From contig NC_052020.1 of the NCBI RefSeq assembly GCF_015832195.1, positions 59,895,888-59,959,887 of the forward strand: a DNA stretch of 64,000 nucleotides. The letters are read 5' to 3'. Numbering within the stretch: the stretch's first letter is position 1; each line of letters starts with the position of its first letter. The translations under genes and the position numbers were made by a program. The notes under the pieces are model-generated. The model did no database searches. It was not told the DNA's origin and saw only the letters and a list, made by a program, of their open reading frames with translations. Source of the stretch: Motacilla alba alba. Lineage: Eukaryota > Chordata > Aves > Passeriformes > Motacillidae. Shown here one piece after another: positions 1 to 13,800 of this stretch.

Positions 1-1604
1 CAGGGGAACAGATGGGAGGGCACAGGACCAGAAATGCCTGACACTGCCCAAAGCTGGAAAGGAGACAAGTGAAGATTTTGAGATGAAAAGAAAAAAAAAT
101 GAATGTATTTCCAGCTCTGTTGTGCCTCCAGGCCTGATCCAAACCCCTCAGCTCCTGGAGAAGGAGCCTGTGAAGGCTGAGTGTGCCTGTCAGTGGCTCC
201 TCACTCCTGGAGCATGGCAGAGGATCTTTCCCTGCTTGTTTTTGGAGTGTTTGAGCTTGGGTCGATCCCAGGGCAGCCGTGGGGAGCTGCCAGCCTCTGC
301 CAGGGTGTTGGAGGAGTGACAGCCCATGGACACAGGGGTGTTTGTTGAGGGAAGCAGCTGCAGCTCGTGATGTAAATTCTGCATGGATTCAATCCCAGCT
401 TTGTCCCTTTGTTGAGCAGGGAGCAGCCACGCTCCAGCAGCAGAGAGCAATCCCTGAGGAGCAGGCTGGGAAGGAATGGAGTGGGAAGAAGGTGGCTTCT
501 CATCCTTTAACCTCCTCACACCATCTGCCATGGCCTGGAGTGAGCAGAATCCCAAAATCCCAGATTGGTTTTGGTTGGGAGGGACCTTTAAGATCATCTT
601 GTTCCATCCCAGGGACACTTCCCACCAAAATCAATCTGTTCAGGAAAATTCTTAAGAAATATATTCTCTGAGGAAGTCAAAGTGGCTACCAAGAAGTGGC
701 AAAATCAGTAGCCAGAAGCATAAAAGATTTTACAGAATTCTTGTCTGACTTAATGCCATGCATATTTTAGGTCAAGGGTAATCTGATTTTTTTAATTAAT
801 CCTTTAAAGGTTAAATTGTATAGAACGTCTGATCACAGAGTAAAGAAGAAACCCAGCAGTATATACAAAAATAGCATCCATTTAAGTTACATAAATCCTT
901 ATAAATATAAGAGAGAAATCAGTTATTCTATAAAAAAAATAATTTGGAACATGTGTTCCTGAAGCACCAGCAGAAAAAAAACATCCTCACGCTAAGGACT
1001 TCAGCTAGAAAATCTTTATAAATATACCTGCAAAATTCTTCCTCACTCTGACCAGAAACAAGTGTCAGAAGGTGCACATTTCTATTTTGCACTTGAAAAA
1101 GGAGCTCTCCTATTTGAATCTCAAATGGCCATCGGGTTTTTGGCAACCACGACACGTCCCATCCCTTTGCAAACACCTTTCAGGGCCACAGAAATTCTAC
1201 TGGCATCCTCGGAGCTTTGTAGCAGGAATTGAGACAGTTTGGGCGGGGGTTTGTGGATGATGCTGTCACTGCTTTGATGCCTGTGCGTGGAATTTTTTGT
1301 TTGACTCAAAAGAAATAAAAAGGAGGGAGGAAAACCAGCCCTAAGCTGAAAGCACTGAGGGTCTGTGCACTTGAAGGTGCCACTCAGAGGGAAGAGAGTG
1401 GCCTCTGCTGTCCTCTTTGCAGTTGTCTGAGTCACCTGTGGATGGAGTGACTAATTCATAATATCCTCAAGATGTTTGTGTCATTGTAATAATAATTTCC
1501 ACAGTTGGAAATTGTAGTCATGGAACAGAGACTAAAACAGAGAAGCATTCATATATGTGTTTGTTTATGTGTGTTTATGTATTCTTTTTAATTTTTCCCC
1601 CCAG
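1..1604. other. Left flank / upstream intron of TXNDC16
   Basis: Apart from a CR1 tip (548-628) I see nothing coding. It probably belongs to the intron between a 5'UTR exon outside the window and the first coding exon. Confidence 0.5.
548..628 (-). mobile_element. CR1 LINE 3' fragment
   Basis: Degraded CR1 3' terminus in minus orientation (cagattggttttggttgg, then gggacctttaagatcatc). Confidence 0.6.
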
Positions 1605-1808
1605 TTGTGACTCTCCTGTGTCTGTAGCAGGGAGCAGCCATGCCAGCCCAAAAGGACAGATGGGTTTCTTCCTTGCTTTTCCTTCTCTTCTGTGCCTCCT
1701 CCATCCCACAGTGTGGAAGTGCCAGCCTGCAGCAGGAGCCGAGCCCCCAGCACTACTTCAGCGGCTTGGAAGCTGGAAAAACATCCTTGGCTTTTTTCAC
1801 CCCCAGTG
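1605..1808 (+). CDS. TXNDC16: TXNDC16 coding exon 1 (start codon, signal peptide)
   Basis: A strong acceptor (T/C-rich tract then cccccag, AG at 1603-1604) makes 1605-1639 probable 5'UTR. The ATG at 1640 is preceded in the same frame by a TAG at 1625-1627, which fixes it as the first in-frame ATG. Residues 1-56 include a hydrophobic core (about 9-20) followed by small residues near 25-28, as in a cleavable signal peptide. The donor is gtacgt after 1808, leaving one nucleotide of codon 57. The sequence QHYFS...GKTSLAFF resembles the start of the mammalian protein. Any further 5'UTR exon is left of the window. Confidence 0.92.
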
Positions 1809-4800
1809 GTACGTGTTTCACGTGAGGTTCCATCAGCCTGGGGGCTCAGCACGGCTTGGTGACAGTGGAACAATCACAGAATCATGGAATGGTTTGGGTT
1901 GGAAGGATCTTAAATCCCAGCCAGTCCCACCCCCTTTCCATGGGCAAGGACACCTTCCACTATCCCAAACCCCAAAGGTTACTCCAAACCCCAATGTCCA
2001 GCCTGGCCTTGGCCACTTCCAGGGATCCAGGAGCAGCCACAGCTTCTCTGGGAATTCTAGCTCAGCCAGGAATTCCTTCCCAAGCTCCCTGCCCTCTGGC
2101 TGTGGGAAGCCATTCCCTGTGTCCTGTCCCTCCATCCCTTTTGAAGAGTCTCTCTTCATCTTCCTTGCTGGCTCCTTCAGGCACTGGAAGGCTGCAATTA
2201 ATTCACCCCAGAGCCTTCTATTTTCCAGCTCTCAGCCTTTCCTCCACCAGAACTGCTGCATCCCTCTGACCAGCTTGTGGCCCTCCTCAGAGAATGGGCG
2301 GTTCCTGGGATTTTTAAACCCAAAGGGTTGGTTGAGCGCTGTGTTTGCACAATTCCAAGCGCTCCTGACCTCTTGGGATGAGTTCCTTCCTGGCTTTTTT
2401 TTTTTTTTTTTTTTTTTTTGTGTCCTCAGGCACAGTCCTTCAAACATCTTCATTCATTTTCTGGATTATTTTCTGGAGGTACTCTGGCGGTGAAAGCCAA
2501 TTTCCTAAGGAATTTTCCCCTCTTCCACTCCTGCTAGAAAAAGCAGGAATCCCTTTCATGAGGGAGAACTAAAGGCTGTCTTCAAGGAGAAGATCCTTGA
2601 CCTTGCTTTTGTTCTTCATGATCCCCTGGGTGTGATTTCCCAAAGACATTGGCATGGGCTGAGGAACATCTCCCACATCTCAGTGTGTGGCAGGAGGATG
2701 CTCTTCACCCTGAGGACTTGCAGAGCAATTTTTTGTTTGTGTGTTTCAGTTTCTCCTGGTGCCCAACCCTTCTTGGAGCACATTGAGAGCTCAGCTGAGG
2801 CCCTCCAGGACTATGGGGTTTCTGTGGTGAAGGTAAATGGGGCTCAGGGAAGCTGCTGGGTGGGATGGATAAGTAGGAGATGAGCAAGGAAGAGATGAAC
2901 GCAGATTTTTCATATGATCCTGGACTCACAGAACAGCTTTGGCTTTCAGGGTCCTTAAAGCTCATCTCTTTCCACCTCACCTTCCATGGGCAGGGACACC
3001 TTCCACTGACCTGGGTATCCCTGTCCAGCCTAGCCTGGAACATTTCCAGGGATGGAAAATCCCCAATTTCTCTGGGCAGCGTGTTCCAGTGTCCATGTTC
3101 CATGGTGGGTGAGGTTGGTTAGCTTCTTTTCATCCCAGTGCAATAAATATTTCATACAAAGGAGTTTTTAGCTGAAATTTTATGCAGATTCACGTGAGGG
3201 AACTACAAATTCAGGCAAGTGTAATTAGACTCTAAGAAGTGCTTATATATTTATATTTGGATGTATTTAGTTTCCTCCAGCTACAGATCAAGGTCAGTAA
3301 GGAAGCACTGATCTGTCACTTTGAATATGCTGGGCAGATCATGGGGTCCTTTGATCCCATCTGACCCAAATCAGCAGGCTGAGCTGGAAAACTGAAGTAC
3401 AAACTCCACTCTCCATCTCTGGTCTCCATTTTGGTGGATTTTCCCTCCCAGAAGGTTTGGAAAGGCTGGATTTACACTCTTGAATGGAAGGAAGCTGTAG
3501 GGGCTGTGTGTGGTCATTGTGGGGCTGAATCTGTAATGACATGTATTTGCTGTCTAGGTGAATTGTCCCAAGGAGGACGTCTCAAGATATTGTGGAAAAG
3601 AAAATGCTTTAAGGAAAGCCTTCCTGTTCAGGTGAGGGGCATTTCTGGGCACTGCCCTGGGATTACTTCCCAGTTTGAAGGAAATGTTTGAAGGAAACAC
3701 TGTCAGCAATCAGAGATGTCTGTGGAGGAATGAGAGGAGCCATGAGGACAGCAGTGACCTGCATAGTTCAGCCAAAGGTACCCCCAAATTTCCAACACAG
3801 GTGGAGGAGATGCTTTGTCCTCAGTGTGAATTCTCCCATCCTGCCCCAAGTTCCTTGGAGCAGCAGAGGGATGAGCTGTGGAATGAAACCACAGGAGAAA
3901 CCCTCCATCAGTGTTCTGCTGTTCCTCTGGCCTCCCACACCCAGAGCTGTACTCAGGCCACAAGATTTTGGGTCTAGTCCAAGAAATAAACACTTTTTGG
4001 TGCTCTCCTTGTTGGTGGGGTTAACTCTTCTGCCCTGGGTGGGAAGGCTCAGCTCCTGGTCTCTCCAAGGGTTGTCACATGGAAGCTTTTCCATGTATCA
4101 GCTGTTCTCATTGGTTGTTGTACTGACAATCATGGAATAATTAAGGTTGGAAAAGACCTTTAAGGTCATCGAGTCCAACCATTCCAAGGACCTTTAACAT
4201 TCATCAAGTCCAACCATTCCAAAGACCCTTAAGGTCATCAAGTCCAACCATTCCAAAGACCCTTAAGGTCATCAAGTCCAACCATTCCAAGGACGTTTAA
4301 CATCAAGTCCAGCCATTCCAAGGACCTTTAAGATCATTGAGTCCAACTGTTCCCCCAGTGCTGCCAAGGCCACCATGTCCCCAGGTGCAGCAGGAACCTG
4401 CTCAACCAGGCTTGAACGATTCCCAGCTCCAATCAAAGACATCTCAAGTGTGTTCTGCCATTTCTCCATCATCCTCCTTATCCTTCTGGGCCTGCCTTGG
4501 CTCCCTTTTCCCATGGATTTGTGCAGTGAATCTCTCTCAGTTCCCTTGGTGACTCTCTTCCCTCTGCAGAGGGAACCGACTGATCCGAGAGTTCCCCACC
4601 GACGCCCTGTTCGACGTGAACTCCATCGTCGCCAACGTTTTGTTGTAAGTCCAGCCCACATCCCACTCTCTGAAATCCTTTTCCTTTCTATTCTCACTAA
4701 ATGCCAACCCCAGCTTGATGCCTTGTGTCCCACCTGGGTCGCCAGAAACTGATGCCTTGTGAAGGCTGACCTAGAACAGAGAGTAGATGGAGCTAAAGAA

Positions 4801-7800
4801 TAAAGTAGGGATGTATCCAAAGCATCTCCTCCATGGATCCACCTTGGGCAGCACAAGAGCCCAGCCAGGGCTGCACCCAAGAGGAACCAAAATGGTCCCA
4901 AAATGCACGAGTGCTCCCGGGGTCTCTCCCTTGGATCAGTTCTGCTCCATTTGCACCTTGCAGTTCATTGTCCCGTTCCAGCTTTAGCCCAGGCACTCCC
5001 ACCCTGCTTGTTTTTCTCTCTGCAGCCCACGCTGTTTGTGCTCCTGGGCTGAGGTTTGGATCATTTGTCCTTGGTCCCAGCTGGAGCAGGAATTGTTTTG
5101 TCTCCCTGCTCTGTGCAGAGAGCTCAGCATCCCCTGATGTGAACCCAGCCCCACACACCAAAGCAGCACAGAACCTGAAAAATAGAAAAGCTAAACCTGA
5201 GGCATCAAGGTATTCCAGAGCCTGCTTTCAGTCAAGCTTCTCTCTTCATAAAAGTTTGACCCTGTTAAACTTCTTCCCTTGAGACAACTCACCAGCACAC
5301 ACCTGGGCACCTCCAGTTGGCTGTGAATCCTTAATCTGCCAGCAAGAAGCTGGAATTTTACCCTGGTTTTCCCATCCTGGTTGTGTGGCTGCAGATTTAC
5401 TCTTCAACCAGTTGCTAATGAGGTTTTTTCTGCCTCCTCAGTGCCCTGCTCTTTAATGAAGTTAAATATGTTGAAACACTGGCAGACCTTGAGAACATTG
5501 AAAATGTGTTAAAAGGAAAGTCCAACATGGTCTTTGCCTACGTACCAGCTACTGGGACAGCAGGTATGGACACTCAGCTTTCCATCTTTCCTCTCTTCCC
5601 ACAGCCTTTTTTTTTGGTAGAATCCAGGAGCTGAGTTTCCGACTCAAAATCCTTCAAATGAAAACCTGGAAGGGCCACCCAGCCACAAGATCTCTGCTTC
5701 CATGTCTTGCTTTGTTTCCAAAGGGATCAGTTGTACCAGAAAAGTTTTGCTGGGAGCATAAACATTGAGAGATGGACTTGGAGAGGGAAAGCAAGCCAGT
5801 GGTTGCTGTCTTACAAATAATAAATCTGTGGGCAGATCTCTGGCTCTGCCATGGAATGGATTCTCACACAGCACCTGCTTGCTGGTGATCAGGAATGGGA
5901 TCCAGCTCCAGTTGCTCACTTCCCTTCACAGTGTGTTTTCAGACAGGCTCTGTGACATTGTACCAAGAGTTTCTGAAAGCCTGGGAATTCATATTTACAC
6001 CTGGGAATTCATATTTACACCTGGGAATTGATATTTGCCCCTGTCAAGGATGAACCAGGAGATGTGCAGGGAACAGAGCTGAGTTCACCTTGCCTTTCCC
6101 TTACAGAGCACAGAGCTGTGATGGAGGCAGCTTTTGTCTATGGCACCATCCACCAGTTTGTCCTGACAACTGAGGCAGCACTGCTGAAAGCCACCAGGTA
6201 CGTCCAGAGACACCTCCACCATGGAGAGCTGCTTCCATGCACTGTTTGCCTCACTCCTGGTGTCTCAGATTCCCAGAGCGACTCTGGAATGGCATTAGGA
6301 TGTTGTACCAAGGGTGGACAGTCAGATCTGTTTTCCAAAAGCTGCTGGTTGCATTCCTGGCCTTGGAGTAGCCTTGCTGTTTGTGGCTGTACTGGGTGGG
6401 ATTTCACAGGAGAAGAGCCTCTGTCTCCTTTCCATGGCTGGTGGATCAAACCTCAGCCATGGCTTTCCAGGAGAGTTGATGTTAAAATCCTAAAGCACTC
6501 CCCCCTTGTGCTGTGATGTCCAAGAGCAAGAACTGTAGCACTGCTCATGGATTTGGGAATTCCCATCCCATGGCCTCACTGGTCACCCTTTTCCCCCACA
6601 GGAGGAGCTGCTTTAGAGTGGCAGATCCTTCCTTGTGATGTGACCATCCTGCTGATGTGACCTCCTGCTGTCAGGAATGTGAGGGAGGAGCTGGGAACAT
6701 CACATGGGGTGCTGTTTCCTCAGCCCACAGTGTGCCCAGCTGGCCAAGAGGCCAATGGCACCTGGCCTGTACCAGACCCAGGGCAGAGATTGTCCCCTGT
6801 GCTGGCACTGCTGAGGCCACACCTCAGATCCTGGGGTGAGCCCTGGGCCCCTCATGACAAGAAACACTGAGGGGCTGGAGCGTGTCCAGAGAAGGGAATG
6901 GAGCTGGGAAGGGGCTGGAGCACCAGGAGAGGCTGAGGGAGCTGGGAAGGGGCTCAGCCTGGAGCAAAGGAGGCTCAGGGGGCCCTTGTGGCTCTGCACA
7001 GCTCCTGCTAGGAGGGGTCAGCCGGGGGGGTTGGGCTCTGCTCCAGGGAACAGGGACAGGACAAGGGGAAATGGCTTTAAGTTGTGCCAGGGTAAGTTTA
7101 AACTGGATATTAGGGAAAATTTCATCCTGGAAAGAGTTTTCATGTCAGAATGTCAGAACAGACTGCCCAAGGCTGTGGTGGAGTCCCGATCCCTGAAGGG
7201 ATTTAAAATCCATGTGGATGTGGCACCTGGGGACACAGCTCAGTGGTGGCCTTGGCAGTGCTGGGGGAACGGTTGGACTCGGTGATCTTGGAGGGCTTTT
7301 CCAACATTAATAACTCCGTCATGAGTTACCTGGGATTTTGTCACGGGCACCAGGGTGGCCCTTCCCGAGGTGCCATTCCATCCTTGCAGGGTTTCGGGGA
7401 ATTGTGCCGTGGCTCCCGCTAGATGGCACGGTTGTCATTGCACAGGAATCGCCCTAAATCTCCTTAAAGCAGCGCCGCCCCCTCCCGAGCTGCTGAAATG
7501 GTGGGAGCTTCTCCAGCAGGAGCAGCTTTCAGGGGCAGCAGGATTTGAGGTCTGGATAGTGCCCTTTGCTCTTCCATGGAGAGCTCTTAAATCCTTACCC
7601 AAAGAAGGTGATCCCTGCTTTAGGGGTAGGGAATGGGTGCATTGGAAAAGGAAAGGGACTTCCCAAAGCTACCCACAGGCCAACAGCAGCAAAGGTGTCA
7701 CAGCTAACCAGGGACACCTTCCACTGTCCCAGGGTGCTCCAAGCCCTGTCCAGCCTGGCCTGGGACATTTCCAGGGATCCAGGGGCAGCCACAGCTGCTC

Positions 7801-10800
7801 TGGGCACCCTGTGCCAGGGCCTGCCCACCCTCACACTTCCCAATATACCCTCTCCCCCTGCTCTTTGTCAGTGGGAGCCATTCCCTGGGTCCTGTCCCTC
7901 CAGGCCTTGTCCCCAGTCCCTCTCCAGCTCTCCTGGAGCCCCTTCAGGCCCTGCCAGGGGCTCTGAGCTCTCCCTGGAGCCTTCTCCTCTCCAGGGGAAC
8001 ATTCCCAGCTCTCCCAGCCTGGATCCACAACCCTGCCAAACCCTGAGCTTGAGGATAATCTGTGAAACACATCAGCAAACCTGCTCCTTCTGTCAGGGCA
8101 CTTTGAACCCCTGCTCAGGGTGGGTTTTGTTTCCTCTCTCACAGCCATGATGACCCCGATGTCTCCTCTGCCTGGCTCTTGTTCTGCCACTGCCAGCGGG
8201 CCACAGAGCCAGCCCAGCCCTGCAGGAGGACAGCCCTGGCACAGCCCCTGACCCTGCTCAACATCCACAGGCACCTCAAGCTCATGGGAGCTCCCTTGGT
8301 GGTAGGACTGGGAAGGAGGAGCTCCCTGGGTGGGAGGGCAGGGAGGGATGTGAGGATGAGGGAGGTGAGAGAAGAGAGGAAGGCTGAGTGTGGGAATCTG
8401 CCCCTTCCAGGGTGGGTCCAGGCAAGGAGCAGGAATCACCTGGTGCAACTGCCTCACCAATTCAGGGCTGGCAAAATGTAAATAAATTATTGAGGGCATT
8501 TTCCAAATGACTCTTGAGCACTGCCCAACTCAACATGAAGCTTGTTCCAGTGCTCTTGGTAAAGAAACCTTCCTGATGTTCTGTCTGAACCTCCCCTGAT
8601 GCAGCTTTGAACCATTTCCACATGTTCTATCCCTGGATACTCTGGAGACATCAGTGTTTCCCTCTCCACATCCCTTCAGGAAGCTGTGGAGAGCAATGGG
8701 GTCATCCCTCAGCCTCCTTTTCTCCAAACTAGACAACCCCAAAGTCCTCAGCTGCTCCTGTAGGCTCCCTGCAGGAGTTTCAGCGCCTTCTGGAATTTGA
8801 TATCAGTCCTTCCCACCTTGATGATCACAAGGAACAGGAGGTTCCCTCCTATTTCCTCCTTCCATGGGGCAGAGAACTTCAGCAGCCTCCTGTTCCCAAT
8901 AGTCCTCCCTGCCCATCCAAAAGGATGAGTGGATGAGCTGGGAATGCTCCTTCAGCCATTTTCCTGGGTTAGGTCCATGGAGGGAAGGCACTTCATCAAG
9001 CACCTCTGTGGCATTCACATTCTCTGAAAAAATCCCTTTGCCCAGGATTTTTCTCCTGGGAAGCTGAGAAGCCTCAGAGAAAAGGAAAACAATTCTTATC
9101 TCATTTGCTTCTCCTGTGTTGTGCTCACATGTGGAATGTGTTTGGGGATTGTTCACCCACAGGTGATTGTTCCATTGGTTTCATGTGAGTTGTTTTCACT
9201 CTTTGGCCAATTTGGGCCAAGCTGTGTCAGGCTCTGGAGAGAGTCACGAGTTTCATTATTATTTTTTTACTATTCTGTAAGTATCCTTTTTGTATTCTTT
9301 AGTATAGTATAGTATCCTTTAATATAATATAGTATCATAAAATAATAAATTAACCTTCTGAGAAGATGGAGTCAGATGCATCATTCCTGCCCTTGTCAGG
9401 GCATTTCCCTACAAATACACTACACCTCCATGCTGTCATGAAGCAGCACGTCCAAGGCGGGAAGGGAAAGATTCCAGCTCTTGCATGTTGTGGCTGGGAT
9501 TTTCAAACTGCTCCAGGGAGTGGATGCCAGGTAAATAAAAATGAGTGGAAATTTGACATCTGGAATTGCTAAACCTCCAAAAAAAAAAAATACAAAACAA
9601 AAAAACCCAAACCAAAACAAAACCAAAAAAAACCCCAAAGCCCAGGTTTTTAGCAGGGAAGGTCGTGACATGCTGGAACAGTTTAATTGGAGTTGTGTGG
9701 GTTCTGCTTCCATGGATGTTTTAGAATTGGGGTTGGAAGCTTTTTCCTGAGGATTTCTGGGCTGGGGAAGAGCTGAGGTACCTTCACCTTGTGGAGCTGT
9801 GCTGCAGCATGACCCTGGCTGTTCTCCAGACAGAGGTGGCTGAGGACCCAGAGAAGATCTCCACTGTTCACTTGCAGCTGGGGCTGCCCCTGGTGTTCAT
9901 CCTGAGCCAGAAAGAGACCTATGAGGCTGACAGGAGGACAGCGGAGTTTGTGGCCTGGCAGCTCTTGGGGAAAGCAGGAGTTGCCCTTTTGTCCAGGTAT
10001 TTCTCTCAGCTGTTTTGTGGTTCTCCTTGCTTTTTGTGGGGTTTCTGAGACGGGTTGCCCCAACACCAGGATGACAGTCAGTGGACTCAATCACACTTGG
10101 ATGAGAGGCAGTAAAACCAGGCTATATCTTGGTTTTTAATATTTAAGGATGTGTCCAGAATTGTATTAATTTGGAAGTTTTGCTGGCTTTAGGGTGGAAG
10201 AATATTCAGACTAAGAGAGATTTTGGAGAGGAAACTTAGCAGTGATGGCATTGGGGCAGAAAGAGGAGGGGTGACCTTCCATGTCACACCAGCTAATGTT
10301 CACTTTGTGTTTTGGAAGGGACCTCGTGGAGCTGAACGTTCTGCACCGGTCAAACGTGGCCCTCAAGACACCAGATGAGGTTGGATGCTGCATTTCTTTA
10401 TTGGACACCTCTGAGCTCTGGAGAGGGCGGTGGGATCTTGCTCGTCTCTGGGATTGATTTGACAGCATTCCCTGAAGCTCAAGGGGAAGTGTCTTTCCCA
10501 GGTTATCCAGAGAATCTGTGGATTTCCCACCCCTGGAAGTGTTCCAGGCCAGGTTGGACAGGGCTTGGAGCAACCTGGGATAGTGGAAGGTGCCCCTGCT
10601 CATGGCAGGGGTGGAACTGGGTGATCTTTAATGTCCCTTCCATGATTTGGAGCCACTGTGCCTGCTGGGAAAGAGAAAACAGTGAATTTATTTTGGGTTC
10701 AAAACATTGAGTGACATCTCCACTACCCCTTAAGGCAACACAAGGTTGGGAACTCCATCCAAGTGCAAATTCCCCAGAAGATTTGGACTTCTGAAAGTTT

Positions 10801-13800
10801 TAAGAAAGGCCTCAAAAGATGGGAGTGTGAAACAAAGAGCAAACAAGCAAAGCTCTGTGCTGGGCTGATGTAACCCAGTGCCTCTGGCAGGGAGAAGGGC
10901 AGGTGTGAGTTAAACGAGGCTGATGGAGATGAGTTAAACTCTGGAGGGACCTGACCCAGCTTGTGAGGCAGGCTGGAATGGGGTGCTGGCAGATGCCAGG
11001 GAACACAGATGTCCCAGATTACCTGAACTGTCCCACTGGTGATTTCAGGTGCAGGATCAGACCTGAGCATCCCCCGAGGGCTTCCCGTGGCCTGTTGAGA
11101 GATGTGCACTTGGGTGGCTCTGGGAGCCCGTGGGAGGTGCCAGCACTTTGTCATTTCTCTCAGCTCCTGATGAACTTTCCATTTTCTCTCCAGTGCCTTT
11201 GTCTGAGCTGGTGCCAGCACTGGTTTTAAGCTGACAAGGTCTCATTTCTGAGAAATTCCTGCTGCTTTTTTGCTTCTTTCTATGGGTGGCCAGTCCCTGA
11301 ACACTTGGGAACATTTCTCCTGGCTGAGCTCCATGAGATAAAGGATTTTTTGAGCTGGTTTCCCAGGCTGTGATGGGCTCCTTGGACCCAGCCTGACCCC
11401 TCTAATTAGGGGACATCCAAGTGGCGCCTCTGCTTCCCTGCTCTCCTTCCCTGCTTGGCCACTGGGATTTTTCCTGCAGTGCTGGACCTGAGTTAAGTTG
11501 CTGGGAGATGGGGCTGGTGCTCACTTTCACCACGGGATCCCTCATAGCCACATTTACTTACCTGGCCACTTTTCCTTACATTTACAAGGAAACATCAGCC
11601 TGGAGTGAGAAAAACTCAGGCACAGGAGAAATTGGGTCCAAAAAAATGTAACCCAGACATTCCCCTGTTTGGCAGCTTCAGGGATATGTGACACACCCCA
11701 AAAATAAGGAGTTGGGAGACAGTGCCCATCAACCTTATGACAAAATAAGCAGAGGGGGATGTCGTGCTGTCACTGATTGATTGTTTTCCTCAGGGAATGC
11801 CAATCCAATACCTGGTCTTGGAAGACACTGATGAAGTTATAACCCTGGTGGAAGATAAGAACAAGGTGAAACAAATCCAGGAGGATGAGCAAGAGGAGGA
11901 GGAGGAATATGAGGATGAGAAAGAGGATAACAATCAAGGTGTGCAATTAATCAAGTGAAAAGCTGATTGTCATCAGACAGAAGGTGCAGTCAGCATCAGA
12001 CATGGCAGAGCACTAGAGAACACTTGCAAACCATCACAGTCACTTCATGGTGGCCACAAAGTGGCTCTTTCATTCTCTGAGGTCACTGGAATATGACAGA
12101 CAGGTCTGATTCTTAGTGGAAGCACCAGAGAGAAAAATCAGAGCTGTTAGAGGAACAGTTGCTGTGTGAAGGACAGGAATGTGCTTGGGTGCTCCAAAGG
12201 CTGGGGGGGTTAAGGTGCACCCAGCACTGTGTCCTCTACAAGCATCTGAAAATCATCCATCCCTTTGGAAGGGCTTGGGACATGTTTTTGTAAGAGCAGA
12301 TCCAGACTTGCTTCTTCCAGGGAGAAAACTCTGCAATGCAGAATTGAGAATGAATTTGTTCTCTGTGCCAAATTGGGGGTGTTTTCTTAAAAAAAGGGGG
12401 GGCAGGATCCTAGAGGAACCTTGAGTATTGTTCCAATCAAGGGTAGAGCTGGTGTGAGGTGGGATTGGGGCATTTTGGGGTGGGTTTGTTTGTGTGGCTG
12501 TGCCTCCTCTCCCCATACAAGATTTCACTCACCCCGTGTCTCTGCTGAGAGGTTCTGGATTACAAAATCATGCACGGGAGTGGCCCAGGGGGCTGCAGTT
12601 CCCCCTGCCCTGGACACACCTGTGGGTTTTTTGCAGATATTCAGGATGACCAGGTGGTGGAAGCAGTTTCCAGGGACAAGAAGAGAGAGCTGCCCCTGGA
12701 GCAGATCCTTGTCCTGACAGAAGAGAACTTCCACTCTTCCCTCTCAGAGGCTGCCAGGACAGTGGTGCTGTTTTATGCCAGCTGTGAGTATGAAATGTGG
12801 CCTGGCTATCCCTTCTGTAACTTTGGGATGTTTTCTGTGCTTTCCATGATCCTGCAGAGATCTGGAGACAAGTTTTGACCATTAATCCGTGCCACATCCT
12901 GTCCCATGGGCACAAAAAACAATCAGATTAAATCAGTTCTTCTCATTGGCTGATAATAGCGGATATCAATCTTACATTAGGAGATTTTTAACCTCTATTT
13001 TATAGGGAAAAAATGTGGGACAAGAGGGGAAATTAATGTATCATGGACTCATGGGCTGGCCTAGACATAGGCAGAGACATGAAGCATAAAGTTAAGTTTT
13101 CCTTATTTATTTCAAATCTTCCAGAGCTTAAAGCACCTCAGGATGCAGAGATTGATAATGTGACATTGTCAGGCAGCAAGGTGGGGCTGGCTGTCCCCTG
13201 GCTGTCCCTCAGGGCTGTGTTTCCCCTCTCCTGTGTTTCAGGGGAAGCTGTGTCCCTGGCAGTGCTGCGCTCTTACTCCGAGGTGGCCGCTCTCCTGAAG
13301 GGTAAGGAACCTCAGGGCTCAGGGTTTCACCTGCTCCTCTTGGCAGGAGGAACCAAGACATTGACGGTTCCTCGTTCCCTGGAACACACTCATTTTTCCC
13401 CCCTCAGGTTCCTAAGGAAAGTTATATCCACACCAGGTTGTTTAGGAGCCTTTGTGTCTGATTTAGGGATCTTTGCAGAGCCTCTGCTCCCAGGGAAAAA
13501 ACACAGGACAGGAGGAAATGGTCTCAAGGTGCACCAGGAGAGGTTTAGACCAGATATTGGGGAAATTTTCTTCATGGAAAGGGTTGTCCAGCCCTGGCAC
13601 AACTGCCCAAGGTGTAGTGGTGGAGTCCTCATCCCTGGATGGATTTAAAAGCCACATGGATGTGGCACCTGGGGACATGGGACAATGGTGGCAGTGCTGG
13701 GGGAACAGTTGGACTCAGTGATCTTGGAGGGCTTTTCCAAGCTAAACAAGTCCATGATTTTGTGATCCTGGAAACATTCAAGGCCGGGTTGGATGGGGCT

